Shown: positions 37,321 through 47,639, counted from the stretch's first letter. The stretch: 64,000 nt of DNA from Capsicum annuum (GCF_002878395.1 NC_061114.1:146040160-146104159), one strand, 5' to 3'. Notes: generated by a model not told the origin, from the sequence alone. Made by a program: numbers and translations.

Positions 37321-38924
37321 ACATTTTCATATCCTCAGGCAACACAATACAACAAAACAAAACAAAACAAAATAAAATGAAGCACAACGCTTAACTTGGA
37401 GAATCTAATCTATTCAAGGCAGTCAATCAACACTTTAAGCTCAAACCATAATACCCCCTCCTATCTCAACTTTTAAAAACCAATTGTATATAAACATGAA
37501 ACACAACAATGTGACACAGTGGGATCAAGGTATGGCATTGCATTAGCAATAGCAATATGACTCATATTCCCGCACAATAAAGAAGTCCTACTCACTCATT
37601 TGAAATAATGCATCTCAATGCAGTAATAATCAAAAGACACTCACACTCATACAAGAAGTTCAAATCAATATGCATAAAATACCATAGGCTTATCATTCAG
37701 ACAGTCAAGTAAGGACCACTATAGGACTTTTCTTGACTTTTAATGCAGGCTCTGGGAGCTGGTATAGTACATATAGACATATCAAGTGACTAAGCCTCCC
37801 TGGAACTACACTACTTTTTGGGTCCACTTATTAACCATCTTTATTTTTATTCCACCCTTACTTCTCTATTTTTTATTACACATTCAGGTTGGGTATTATT
37901 TTTTATTATTTTTTTCTTTTAATTTTTCATAATTTTTCTTTTTATTTTTTTCTTTTCTTTTGCTACTATACCCAGCCCTTCTAACTTTTAGTTATTTTTA
38001 TTTTACCCCTCTACATATCTATTTTACAATATATTCCCTTATGATAGCCATGCTCAGCTTAGGGGATTTGCCTGTGTTGAGGTACACAATGTCCAAGGAG
38101 ATAAAGGCCAAAATAGGTTATTGCAATATAAATGTGAAGATGATAGATAAAACAAGAAAAATAGGCTATAAGGTTCAAAATTGGGATCAAGAGATACTAT
38201 TTCACATAGGGAAGGTCATTTAAGCAAAATGTGGACTAAAATAAAAAAAAATGGCCTATGATCCTTTCCCAACCAACTATCCTACTACTTAGGCAAGACT
38301 AACTAGGCAAATACTGAATTAAACACACAAAGGGAATTATGTAGCATCTGACACACACATGGCACAGAGTCAATACTAAACACTACTACTTATTTAGTTC
38401 TTGCAATTGTTAGTAAGTGATTATCATATCCCTAATCCTAATGCCATAACATGATCCATAATGTTCACACATATATACATTCACACAGTTCTAAAATAAA
38501 TTTTGGAGAGGTATCATTTTCCCCAAAAGTCAATCAAAAATATAACAACGCCCTAACTACTTAAAAATATCATAATTACACAAAAAAACACATCACAATA
38601 CAAAATAAAAAACAATATGACACAAATTTTAACCTAGACAAGTCGATTTTACAACTATACCGAACAAAAAAATAACATCAACAAAAACTTGAGGTGGCTA
38701 TGGCATAGCCCACCTTCAACTAAAATCTATACATTGTCCCCAATGCATTAAAACAATATAAAATAAAGGGAATGATGATATACCTAGGCTGCACTAGGTG
38801 TCCATATACCTTGGGTTACCTCCTAAGAAACGTCTAATTTACTGTTAGCACGATTTAGTTTCCTTAGGTACTCAGACATTGCCAAGGTCTTATCAATACA
38901 GACTTTTACTTTCTCTAGGTTTCA
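37321..38924 (-). other. 3' non-coding interior of Athila-type element A
   Basis: This lies between integrase tail and 3' LTR. It has an AAAAC-type simple repeat at about 37350-37375 and a T-rich low-complexity block at 37845-37970. The conserved Athila 3' block is at 38806-38854 (minus strand TTAGGAGGTAACCCAAGG), equivalent to 13161-13206. An 87-codon plus-strand frame at 37960-38223 has no recognisable domain and I do not call it a gene. Confidence 0.6.
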
Positions 38925-39029
38925 CAACTAGTGCTTCACTCGTAGCCCATTTACCTTGAATGGGATTTCACTATCACACTTTATTTCAATAGAACCATGT
39001 GGGAATATGTTAACCATAATGAATGGTCC
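38925..39029 (-). pseudogene. Integrase C-terminal tail of element A
   Basis: The minus strand reads GPFIMVNIFPHGSIEIKCD and then IPFKVNGLRVKH before a stop, matching the GPF...V.PHGAVE...FKVNGQR.KHY end of Athila-type integrases. The rest of integrase (zinc finger and DDE core) is missing between here and the RNase H remnant at 39180, so element A has an internal deletion. Confidence 0.75.
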
Positions 39030-39179
39030 AATAACTGCAGACTCTACCTTGATGCATTGAATGAAGCTGAGTAAAATATGAGTAACCAACACAACCATGT
39101 CATGTTGGTTGGAAGACCTGCAGTACTAAGATAGTCCATATGACCAAGTCCTGAAAAGTGCTAAAAATGCCTGTATTAT

Positions 39180-39730
39180 GTCGGTGATTGAAATGTTTTT
39201 AAGGGAAAAACTACCGCAAGTAACTCTTTCTCTGTAACTGCATAATTCTTTTATGTGGGGTTTAATGCCTTGCTGGTATATTAGATGGGATACAAGTTCT
39301 TTTCTCTGATTTGGCCTAGGATATCCCTCAAGGCTACTCCACTTGCATCACATATAACCACAAAAAGTGCAAACCGGTCAAGAGACATAATAATACATAC
39401 CAAAATTAACCTCTCTTTTAGGTATGTGAAACCCTTGAGACATACACCATAAAACCTAAATTTTATCTCTCTCTCTGAAAGCTTGTATAGAGGATTTGAA
39501 ATTTTAGATAAGTCCTTGATGAACCTCCTATAAAAACCTATATGACCTAGATAGCTTCATATTCCTCGAACTAACACTAGCGGTGGCAATTTTTCAATTA
39601 CCTCAATCTTAGATTTGTCCACCTCAATACCATATTTGGAGATCTTTTGCCCTATAACTATACCTTCTTTCACCATAAAGTGGCATTGTTTCCAATTCAG
39701 CACCAAATTGCACTCTTCAATCTCTTCAGT
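39180..39730 (-). pseudogene. RT C-terminus and RNase H of element A
   Basis: On the minus strand, CNLVLNWKQCHFMVKEGIV and SKYGIEVDKSKIEVIEKLPP (about 39725-39570) are the conserved end of Athila-type RT. GHIGFYRRFIKDLSKISNP (near 39525-39465) and the RNase H block VICDASGVALRDILGQ with YTSKALN and VTEKELLAVVF (about 39365-39200) follow in order. A stop splits the SYLGH motif and a base loss near 39720 shifts the frame at the family's RCEE motif. The RT continues beyond the nested insertion at 43614. It would have been part of the polymerase converting element RNA to DNA; now non-functional. Confidence 0.85.
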
Positions 39731-40486
39731 TGATACAAGTACGACCATGCGGATGGACGTGTGAAAGTGTAATGCACCCAAGGCTTGGAGTTGCAAGAAA
39801 AATGCAAAAGAGGGACTAAACACACACCAAAACCGAACCTAAAATACACTCCATGGGCGGCATTTTGAGGCTTTTCATTAAAGGGAATTTTGGTCATTTT
39901 GTATTCTAGTTGTAACCTAGTATAAATAGAACCTTGTAGGTCATTTTTTCATAGACTTTGATGATATTTGTAATTTGTATAACACTTTGGAAGTCAAGTT
40001 CTCTCTTTTATTTAGGAGGCAACCCGAAACTAGGGTGATACTAGTGTGGAATCACTAGTATTGTATTCATGGCTTCAGACATTGGTGTTTAGAGGAGGTA
40101 AAGTCCCTCTTGTGTTAACATAGGAGTTAGGTTGATCATTGTGTGTAGCGTTAAGGGTACAAGAGTATCACATATTCTTAGGTTCTTAAGATTATACCAA
40201 CCAAGGTCTAACTATCTATCATTTGTTCATTTTATTCTTGTAATCATTTGTACTAGTTTGTTCTTATTTGAAGTCGTGAGTTGTTGTTATAATAATGTTG
40301 TGTTCTTATTCTTGTTGTAACTTAGTTTGGTTGTTGGCTGCCTTGGTGTGTTAAATACCTTGTAATCTCTTCATTCTTGCTCTTATTTGTTAAATCCAAG
40401 AGTGGTCACCAGAAAAGGTCCTTGATTCTTCAAATTGTGGACTGATTTTGGTGTTTGTTTCGTGCTTCCTTGTTTTTCTTGTATCA
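39731..40486 (+). repeat. 5' LTR of the 3.88-kb non-autonomous element
   Basis: TGATAC...GTATCA ends are intact. It pairs with 42924-43613. The block GTGATACTAGTGTGGAATCA near 40038 is an inverted-repeat-rich segment (ACTAGTG / CACTAGT) conserved in both copies. Confidence 0.9.
39921..39928 (+). promoter_or_regulatory. TATA box in the 5' LTR
   Basis: TATAAATA lies about 190 bp into the LTR. The 3' LTR copy near 43113 reads TAGAAATA, so only the 5' copy keeps the motif. The transcription start would be some 30 bp downstream; this is inferred. Confidence 0.65.
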
Positions 40487-40487
40487 T

Positions 40488-40500
40488 TTAGTCTCAAAGC
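40488..40500 (+). other. Degenerate initiator-Met primer-binding site
   Basis: TTAGTCTCAAAGC, one base after the 5' LTR, matches 10 of 13 positions of TTGGTATCAGAGC. A perfect hairpin (TTGATCTTGT, loop TCCT, ACAAGATCAA) follows at 40506-40529. Confidence 0.55.
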
Positions 40501-41686
40501 ATGGCTTGATCTTGTTCCTACAAGATCAAAGTTTTTCTTTCTTGTTAGAATTATAAAAAAAAGTGTTTTTGTGTTTGTGTTCTTGGCCGAGAGGTGTAGA
40601 CCTTGTTGTTATGGTTTTGGCCAAGAGTTTGTGACTAGATCTATTTTAAATTTTTTTTGTCTAGTGTGTTGCTTGTTTTGTTTCCTTTCTCACTAACACA
40701 AAATGTGTCTAGATGTAAAGTTGAGCTTATAATATTGACATTGTTGTTGTGAACTTAAATTGGTCGTGTGTTGAACATTGAAGTTGTCCGTGTAGTGTGT
40801 TGTTGTTTGATGTTGGAGTGGACATTTTTGGTGTGTTATGGTGGTGTTATTGAAGGTTGTTGTTGTGTTTATATTGTTCTTCACTTAGTCTTGTAAGTTA
40901 ACCAATAAAAATTTGTAAAATAGATTCAAAAGGGTGAAGATAAAAGTTGTAAAGTTTGTTTGTGAGAAGATTTGAGCTCATCACTTCCTAGACTTGACAT
41001 CTACTTTCCACCCACTTTTCCTTGTTTCAAGGAACCTTTCTTTGTAGGAATAGTACAAGTCAAGTCTCATATTTTTGGCGAATGGACTTAAAAGGGGTTC
41101 AAGACTTACACTTTCCCTCCAAAACCAATTGCTTTCCACTCTAAATTGTGTGAAGATTAAAATTTCAAATTTGTTATTAAAGTTGTGTGGGACTGAAACT
41201 AATTGCATGATGCCACATCACCCTAATTACTGTTTATCATCAATATTAAGCTCAAATTTAGATTTTCTAGTCTCTAACTGTTGATTCTTGGTTTCATTAG
41301 TTGATCCAAGAACTAATTAACAAACTAGTAAACTCCTACTAGATTTTCAATTAGTCCTTTCAATCCATTGTTTGTTTCTATGTTTCTTTCGTACTTTTGT
41401 CATTTTTAAAATCATAGTACTTCTTGGTTCAAGTTTACACATTACTTTCCTTGAGTCTTCAAACAAAGAATCCATTCTGACCAAGTAGTAGACTCACCTC
41501 TCGACTCATCACGAACTATGAGACAACTTGAAACACTTGTAAATCCAAGTATGAGATGATCAAGTGTGTGAGAGTGTAGTGAGGTTGTTTCAAACTAACT
41601 TGTGTTTTGCTTTGTAGGCTTGTTATTTTCTTTTCTTTTTTATAGGTACAATTACAAGGGAAACCACAGCTTCAACCTCTCCACCC
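40501..41686 (+). other. Leader of the 3.88-kb element, no gene
   Basis: A 1.2-kb leader that is T/G-rich at first. It holds the hairpin at 40506-40529 and no supported coding frame. Short frames at 40448-40696 and 41075-41284 look like chance. A start codon at 41687 ends the leader. Confidence 0.5.
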
Positions 41687-42592
41687 ATGGACAACAATGC
41701 CATCCATATCATTTTAGCCTACCTTAACACTATGTCCGGAGAACTAGCTATAGCAAATGAAAGGTTGGATCGTATGGTAGGTCAAAGGGAGCAAGTGAGC
41801 TGCCCGGACACACGTCAAGAGAAAGGCCGTAGCTCATGTGAGCTACGAGGTAAAAATATTTTTCCCTACACTCCTATGAACTTAGAATGTTGTGTTGTGG
41901 CTAGTAGGATCCAAGTAGGTGTAGTTACGGCTTTGCCTATTGTAGAGGTTCTTGAGTCTCCTTTTTGTGATACTCTCGGTATTGTTAGAGTTCATAAGGA
42001 CCAAACCCTTGTTGTGGGTACGCAAGAACTAGTTAATCCTTTAGATGACAAAATTGATTCTCTTCGTGAGAATGATTTATGTCCATCTAGTGCTAGCACT
42101 TATAACTTGACTAAGGTTCCATTAACAAGTGATGAGAGTATTCACACACTAGTTGACCCTTATGAAAACCAAGGTGGGTCTACGTTGGTATATGAGTTTC
42201 CAACAACTAGTGAGGTTGTGGACAGTGATAAATCGGGTGGAAATGACCTTGATGTGCTTGATTGTTCAGGAAACTCAAATTGTGATTGTCTTGGTAAAGA
42301 TGGTTTTGCTTTTGATTCCTTTGCTTCCCATGAGAGTTTATGTCTATGTAGGGACTACTCTCTTGAAAAAAAAGGTTTTCCATGCTTAGAAATTCTATCT
42401 ACTTCTTCTTTATGTGTTTCCTATGTTAAGCCTACCAGTATTGCTAGAGTTGAAACTAGTGAGTTCATGTATAAGGAGACCATAGTTGAAGTTGACTCAT
42501 GTGACACCTTTATTTATCCTCTTTTTGCTTATGATATTTCCCATAGGGATATAGATGGTATGCCTAATTTTAAAGACAACACCTTAGGGTAA
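41687..42592 (+). CDS. 301-residue ORF of unknown function in the non-autonomous element
   Basis: The only long uninterrupted frame in the window. It starts at the ATG at 41687 (MDNNAIHIILAYLNT) and ends with TAA at 42590-42592. Residues 1-35 look helical and may form a coiled coil (ELAIANERLDRMVGQREQ), reminiscent of the start of some Ty3/gypsy gag proteins; that likeness is inference. The rest is acidic and Ser-rich with scattered Cys pairs (ECC near 65, SNCDC near 201, LCLC near 222), not in a CCHC pattern. I see no transmembrane segment, zinc knuckle or catalytic motif. The frame stayed open although the LTRs around it have diverged by roughly a tenth. It may be a truncated gag joined to a lineage-specific region, or a chance survivor. 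Function unknown. Confidence 0.6.
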   Translation: MDNNAIHIILAYLNTMSGELAIANERLDRMVGQREQVSCPDTRQEKGRSSCELRGKNIFPYTPMNLECCVVASRIQVGVVTALPIVEVLESPFCDTLGIVRVHKDQTLVVGTQELVNPLDDKIDSLRENDLCPSSASTYNLTKVPLTSDESIHTLVDPYENQGGSTLVYEFPTTSEVVDSDKSGGNDLDVLDCSGNSNCDCLGKDGFAFDSFASHESLCLCRDYSLEKKGFPCLEILSTSSLCVSYVKPTSIARVETSEFMYKETIVEVDSCDTFIYPLFAYDISHRDIDGMPNFKDNTLG

Positions 42593-42911
42593 AGTGAGAG
42601 TGGCCGAGGCCTAAGTCCTTGGTTATTCCACCCATTTGATCTCAGTACCATCTTAGGGTGAGAAAGGATTACTCTTGGCAAATTTAATTTTTTTTTGATA
42701 CTTGCCCGAGCCACCTCCTTTTTAGCACTTGGACTAATCTTTTCATGATTAAAATAAAGGACCCGTGGCTATACTTTAAGTTTGTTCTACCTTGGTATGG
42801 CATGTTGATGTGTAATTTTTTTCTAACCCTATCCTCTTATGTCATGAGGATGTGTGCTTGTTTGTCTTCTCTTGATTTTGTAAGGTACGAATTCAAGGTC
42901 GAATCCTTTTC
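42593..42911 (+). other. Region between the ORF and the polypurine tract
   Basis: This contains a 70-codon frame from 42745 that runs across the polypurine tract into the 3' LTR (to 42957), with aromatic and hydrophobic residues such as DPWLYFKFVLPWYG. It is in a different frame from the 301-residue ORF. It could be the trace of an env-like or pol-end segment of the parent element, but the evidence is weak. Confidence 0.35.
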
Positions 42912-42923
42912 AGAAGGGGAGGA
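42912..42923 (+). other. Polypurine tract of the 3.88-kb element
   Basis: AGAAGGGGAGGA, all purine, immediately before the 3' LTR start at 42924. Confidence 0.9.
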
Positions 42924-43613
42924 TGATACAAGTATGACCATGAGGATGGATGTGTGAAAGTGTAATGAACCCGAGGCTTGGAGTGTGCAAGAAAAATACA
43001 AAAGAGGTCCTAAAACTTACACCAAAATCGAACATCACTACACTCCATGGGTGCATTTTGAGGCTTTTCATTAAAGGGCCTTTTGGTCTTTTTGTATTTT
43101 AGTTGTAACCTAGTAGAAATAAAACGTTGTAGTTCATTTTGTCTTAGACTTTGATGATATTTGGAATCTGTATAACACTTTGAAAGACAAGTCCTCTCTT
43201 CTCTTTAGGAGGCAACCCAAAACTAGGGTGATACTAGTGTGAAATCACTAGTGTTGCATTCATGGCTTAAAACATTGGTGTTTAGAGGAGGTTAAGTTCC
43301 TCTTGTGTCAATGTAGAAGTTAAGTCAATCATTGTGTGTAGTGTTAAGGTTTTTATTCTTGTAATCGTTTGTACTAGTTTGTTCTTGTTTCTAGGGAAGC
43401 CACAGGTTTTTGTTACAATATTGTTGTGCTCTTATTCTTGTTTGTAACTTAGTTTGGTGTTTAGTTGCCTTGGTGTGTTAAAACCCTTGTAATCTCTTTA
43501 TTCTTTCTCTTATTTATGGAATCTAAGAGTGGTCACCAAAAACAGTCCTTGATTCTTCAAATTGTGGACTGATTTTGGTGATTGTTTCGTGCTTCCTTGT
43601 ATTTCTTATATTA
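42924..43613 (+). repeat. 3' LTR of the 3.88-kb non-autonomous element
   Basis: The partner of 39731-40486, about 66 bp shorter, with internal deletions, the largest near 43350. The right terminus TATATTA replaces GTATCA, and the TATA motif is mutated. Confidence 0.9.
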
Positions 43614-43640
43614 GCAGTGCATTGGCTAAAGGTAAAAACA
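43614..43640 (-). pseudogene. RT stub of element A beyond the nested insertion
   Basis: The minus strand reads TTAGCCAATGCACTG. With the insertion and TSD removed it continues in register into the RT at 39730, giving the Athila RT order LANAL-KR-...-CNLVLNW. The same stretch in element B is near 45546-45575. Upstream of about 43640 the sequence is integrase instead, so this stub ends at a recombination junction. Confidence 0.65.
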
Positions 43641-44690
43641 TGCATCGATGGTCCACCTAGATATCATCTAGCTAGGAAACTAACAGAGTCTTGAATTATA
43701 CAATAACAACAAATCACCGGGTTCAAATACTGTTTTCTTCATTTTTCTGCCATGATACAACTTCATTCTTTCTTTGTATATAGCCGACCTCTCATAATCA
43801 CGGAGGAAGAATTCATCCAAATCATTCACCTTTCGCAACCTCATGCTTGTTACATCACGCAACTAAATATTTAGCCTTTTTAATGCTTATAGTGCCTTAT
43901 GCTAAAGTTCAATCGGTGGCATGCCATGTCGTATATAAGATGATATAGTGAGGTACCTATGGGGGTATTATAGACCGTCTGATAGGAAGACAATGCATCA
44001 TATAATTTCTTAGACCTATCAGTCTTGTTGGCATTCACAGTTTTTGCCAAGATAGACTTTTTCTCACTATTGGAGACCTCAACTTGCCCACTTTTCTGAG
44101 AGTGGTGAGGTGTTACCACCTTATGCCTTACACCATATCTATTAAAAATCGATTTAAATAGGTGGTTGCAGAAGTGAGACCCACCATCACTGATAATTGA
44201 ACATGGAATGCCAAATCGATAAAAGATATTTCTTTTCAAAAAGGTGGTTACAATTCTACCTTCATTGTTTGGAAGAGCAATTGCCTCTACCCATTTTTAC
44301 ATGTAGTCAACTGTTACCAAAAAATATCTCATTCCATCGCAGCTCAAAAATGGGCTCTTGAAATCAATCCCCCATACATTAAATAACTCTAACTCCAGAA
44401 TAGGTGTCACAGGTAGTTCATAGAGCCGTGAAACATTACCTTGATACTGACATTGGTCGTAGGAGCATCCATTTATATTATAGGCTAATAGAACCCACAC
44501 TTCAAAACTTTATGGGTTGTGCAAGTACCACCATGGTGACCCCCGACAAGTGATGAATGATAAGATTCTAGAATGCACATTATCTTCACCTCTTTGATAC
44601 ACCTCCGAATCACACCATTGGCACAAAACATAAATAGATATGGCTCATCCCAGAAGAACTTCCTCACCTTATTCATAAACCTCATTAACT
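43641..44690 (-). pseudogene. Integrase remnant of Athila-type element B
   Basis: Minus-strand fragments in order: the N-terminal part with ESYHSSLVGGHHGG (histidine pair) and YDQCQYQGNVSR, where the first zinc-binding Cys is Tyr; the catalytic core with NVWGIDF (first Asp); IISDGGSHF (second Asp, about 44188-44186); and SGQVEVSN (Glu 36 residues after the second Asp, a DD35E arrangement); then the C-terminal EFFLRDYERSAIYKERM and FEPGDLLLLYNSRL. Integrase inserts the element DNA into the chromosome. All three acidic residues are still readable, but frames are broken near 44240-44300, 44485 and 43870. It ends against the RT stub at about 43640. Confidence 0.9.
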
Positions 44691-45300
44691 ACTAGAAGGA
44701 TAAATCTTCTGGGACTAGATAGCTAGCAAAATAGTTGGTAAAATCAGCGAACCAGGGAATTTGGTATTGAGATGCCACTAAAACCTTCTCATCTACAAAA
44801 GTATCATCTATCTCATAATCTTCCCTAATTTTCTTATTTTCCTCGTCCTCAAGTCTTGACAAGTGATCTGTAACCTTGATTTTTTATCCCTTTCTAATCT
44901 TTTACTTCAAAATCAAACTCTTGTAGCAAGAGCACCCACTGAATAAATCATAGTTTGTCACCTCTTTTGAAATTAAGTATCTCAAAGATACATGGTTAGT
45001 GTGAACTATGACCTTAGTCCCAGTTAAATAAAATTTAAATTTGATAAAGGCATAAACCACCGTAAGTAACTCTTGCTCTGTAATTATATAATTCTTCTAT
45101 GTCAGGTTTAATGCCTTATTGGCATAGTAGATGGGATGAGGGATCTTTTATCTCCTTTGTCTGATGACAACCTTCAAATCCACTCCATTTTCATCACACA
45201 TGACCTAGAAAGGTGCAGACTAGTCAGGAGCACAATAATACTTTTAGGCATGCAAAATCCTTAAGACATGCACCATTAAACATAAATTTAACCTCTTTCT
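44691..45300 (-). pseudogene. RNase H and RNase H-integrase linker of element B
   Basis: The minus strand shows MCDENGVDLKVV (family MCDASGVALGVV), IYYANKALN, ITEQELLTVVYAF, GTKVIVHTNHVSLRYL (Asp of HTDH changed to Asn), then VTDHLSRLEDEEN and WFADFTNYFASYLVPEDL. Stops occur at several points, for example after the RQRR-like stretch. The domain follows RT and precedes integrase in normal order. Confidence 0.85.
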
Positions 45301-46430
45301 CTAAAATCCTGCACTTGCATAAAGATTTGCAATTTTAGAAAAGTCCTTGATAAATCTCTTATAAAAGCCTAGATGACCCAGAAAGCTTTGTATACCTCTA
45401 ACTAACATGAGTAGTAGCAATTTTTCAATTACCTCAATCATAGTTTTGTCCACCTTAATACGATATTTTGAGATCTTGTGCCATAGAACTATACCTTCTT
45501 TCACCATGAAGTGGTATTTTTGTCAATTCTGCATCAAATTACACTTTTCACATCTCTGCAATGCACTGGCTAAATGGGCCAAACAATCATCAAATGAGTC
45601 CCAAACAATGACAACTCATCTATGATTTTTAAAATTGTGTCCTCTACCAAATCAGAGAATATAGATATCATGCATCTCTAAAAGTGAAAGGCATGTTGCA
45701 TAACCTAAAAGATATTCTCTTGAACATAAATGTCCCATAGGGGCAGGTAAAAGCAGTCTTTTCTTGGTCCTAGGAAGAAATCTTTATTTGATTGTAACAT
45801 AAGAACCAGTCAAGAAAACAATAACAATCCATGCCTGCTAGACTATCAAACAATTGATCCATGAAGGACATAGGGAAATAGTACTTTTGAGTCCACTTGT
45901 TCAGCTTCCTGTAATCCATGCAAACTCTCCAATCGATCACTGGCCTGATGGGTACTAATTTATTCTTTTTATTGGGAATCACCATGATTACCCTTTTCTT
46001 TAGGACGAATTGAACTAGGCTTACCCTCTTGTTGTCTATAATGGGGAAGACCACCCAAACATCTAACCACTTTATTATATCCTTTTAACTACCTCTTGCA
46101 ATGGCGGATTCAGTCACCTTTGATGCTCAATACTGGAAATATTGTCTAGCTCAACTTGTATGTTGCATGTGCATATACGTATTGGAATCCACATAATGTC
46201 TATGATGGTCCACCCGATAGCTCTCTTGAATTTTTGCAACACTAATATCAAAGTTTCTACCTGTACTCTTGCCAAATCTATCACAATAATTATCGGTAGG
46301 GTATTATTGGACCCCAAAAAGACATATTTCAAATGAGATAGGAGGGCCTTCAATTCTAAGACTAGTGACTCCTCAATGGATGGCTTTGCAGAAGGTGTGG
46401 TTCTGTTTTTCAAGTCAAGATCCATCTTCT
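45301..46430 (-). pseudogene. Reverse transcriptase remnant of element B
   Basis: Minus-strand landmarks: AKPSIEESLVLELKALLSHLKYVFLG before RT (46380-46300), AIGWTI and the ISSIEHQR end near 46114, IPNKKNKLVPIRPVIDWRVCMDYRKLN (about 45985-45895), FPMSFMDQLFDSLAGMDCYCFLD, SFDDCLAHLASALQRCE (near 45600-45550), and HFMVKEGIVLWHKI... to LGHLGFYKRFIKDFSKI (45500-45330). At the FMDD catalytic site, about 45615-45626, the frame reads IIDE, so the second catalytic Asp appears to be Glu. Several frame changes. This is the best-preserved Athila RT in the window. Confidence 0.9.
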
Positions 46431-46775
46431 TAGGGCATATTTATTAGAACTTATAATATGTAATATATTAACCATCTCATTATATTCATCTATCCCATCA
46501 CTATCAAATTTTATAATCATTGTTGCTAATGCTTCTACCCCTAATTTTTCCTCAATAGGCACATTTATTGCAAACATGTTATCATCTACATCATCCATTA
46601 CTTCCACCACTCTCATATCAACTAGCTGTTGAGTTGTCATACACACAGTAAACACTATTTACTCATTATTTAGTTTGAATGTGATCTCCTCTAAGTCTAT
46701 ATCAATCAACAATCGATCAGTGGATAAGAAGTGTCTACAAAGATAATCGAGGCTTAGGTATCCACTGCACAGTCT
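46431..46775 (-). pseudogene. Protease-RT spacer of element B
   Basis: An open minus-strand frame (46655-46410) is acidic, with VVEVMDDVDDNMFAINVPIEEKLGVEALA and a DGIDEYNEMV segment. It matches the acidic linker between protease and RT in Athila/Tat elements in style and position. No catalytic role is known for it. Confidence 0.6.
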
Positions 46776-47110
46776 AATGTCATGAAACCCACTGGGTAGG
46801 TGAAGCATACCACTTTTGCTTCTACGTCATGCAAAATATCCATTAGATCCTTTAAAGATAAATCAACCATCAACAGCCTTGCATGTGTAGGCTTGAGTTC
46901 TCTTAACCCTAACACCTTTTATATCACCAGCGGTATCAAATTTATCCCTCCTCCCAAATCACATTGAGCCTAATTAATATCAAAATGCCCAATAAAGCAT
47001 AGGATGGTGATTGCACCTGGGTCCCACTTCTTTTCTACGGATAGTGCATGTGAAATCATCCTAAAATGTTGTACTTCAACTTTGGTCTCATCTGTGACCC
47101 TATTGTCACC
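46776..47110 (-). pseudogene. Aspartic protease remnant of element B
   Basis: The minus strand encodes KKWDPGAITILCFIGHFDIN, then CDLGGGINLIPL (family CDLGASINLMPL, with the D-L-G active site kept), LGLRELKPTHARLLMVDLSLKDL and VVCFTYPVGFMTLD. At least two stops lie inside. The enzyme would mature Gag-Pol. Gag is not found upstream: after about 47110 the sequence no longer resembles the family. Confidence 0.85.
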
Positions 47111-47639
47111 GTACTTACATAATCATCATCACTACAAGTCAGCTTCTAAAATCATCTTTAGGTGGCACCAAAGTGGGTTGGGTCTTTATTTCAATTTAGA
47201 ATAATTGTAATTTTTTCCTATATTTTTTAGGCCCTAATAAGTTGTGATTTTACCACATATTAGTGCTTATTATCTTATGATTTTGTGTTTTTAATCTATG
47301 ATATGAGGTTAATTATCATTTGAGTTATGATTCTTTCAGATATTTTAAGATTTATAAGAAGATTTGAGTATTAAAGTGGAATCAATAGGAAAAGATATAA
47401 AAAGGACCAAGTTTCATGCTATCATATGTGACAGAAGGCCAGAAAATCACAAAATTAAAGTCAAATTGACCATTCCAGAAGATTGCAAAATTAAAGTCAA
47501 ATTGACCATGTCACTACTACTAAAGAGGACCTAAGACTACAAAAGTGGTACATTGACCCAAAAAAGTGATCATTGACACAACCCAAAACCGAGCCATTTT
47601 GTATGTGCAATTGGAAGCTAAACTAGGACCAGAGATCGC
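47111..47639. other. AT-rich stretch with a 36-bp tandem duplication
   Basis: No gene. The word AAAATTAAAGTCAAATTGAC begins at 47451 and again at 47487, an imperfect 36-bp tandem duplication. The origin of the rest is unclear. Confidence 0.5.

Larger units (their letters stand above)
39731..43613 (+). mobile_element. Complete non-autonomous LTR retrotransposon with a 301-codon ORF
   Basis: LTRs at 39731-40486 (756 bp) and 42924-43613 (690 bp) are direct repeats starting TGATACAAGTA; the left one ends GTATCA, giving a 6-bp terminal inverted repeat, and the right one ends worn, TATATTA. Flanks TCAGT (39726-39730) and GCAGT (43614-43618) form a 5-bp TSD with one mismatch. A primer-site-like sequence follows the 5' LTR, and AGAAGGGGAGGA directly precedes the 3' LTR. 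There is no protease, RT or integrase in the 2.4-kb interior, only one long frame (41687-42592). It is inserted in the RT of a minus-strand Athila element. By eye the LTRs are about 85-90% identical. Confidence 0.92.

Noticed and set aside
37960..38223. 87-codon frame as a possible small gene
   Set aside because: It lies in the non-coding 3' region of a minus-strand Athila element, on the opposite strand, with a low-complexity hydrophobic start and no domain.
39697..39897. 66-codon minus-strand frame spanning the LTR start
   Set aside because: It is an out-of-frame reading of the RT remnant fused to the LTR of the nested insertion.
43641..47110. Endogenous pararetrovirus as the source of the RT
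   Set aside because: The order protease-RT-RNase H-integrase, a DD35E integrase, and LTRs with polypurine tracts and tRNA primer sites in the same families identify Ty3/gypsy LTR retrotransposons; caulimovirids lack integrase and LTRs.
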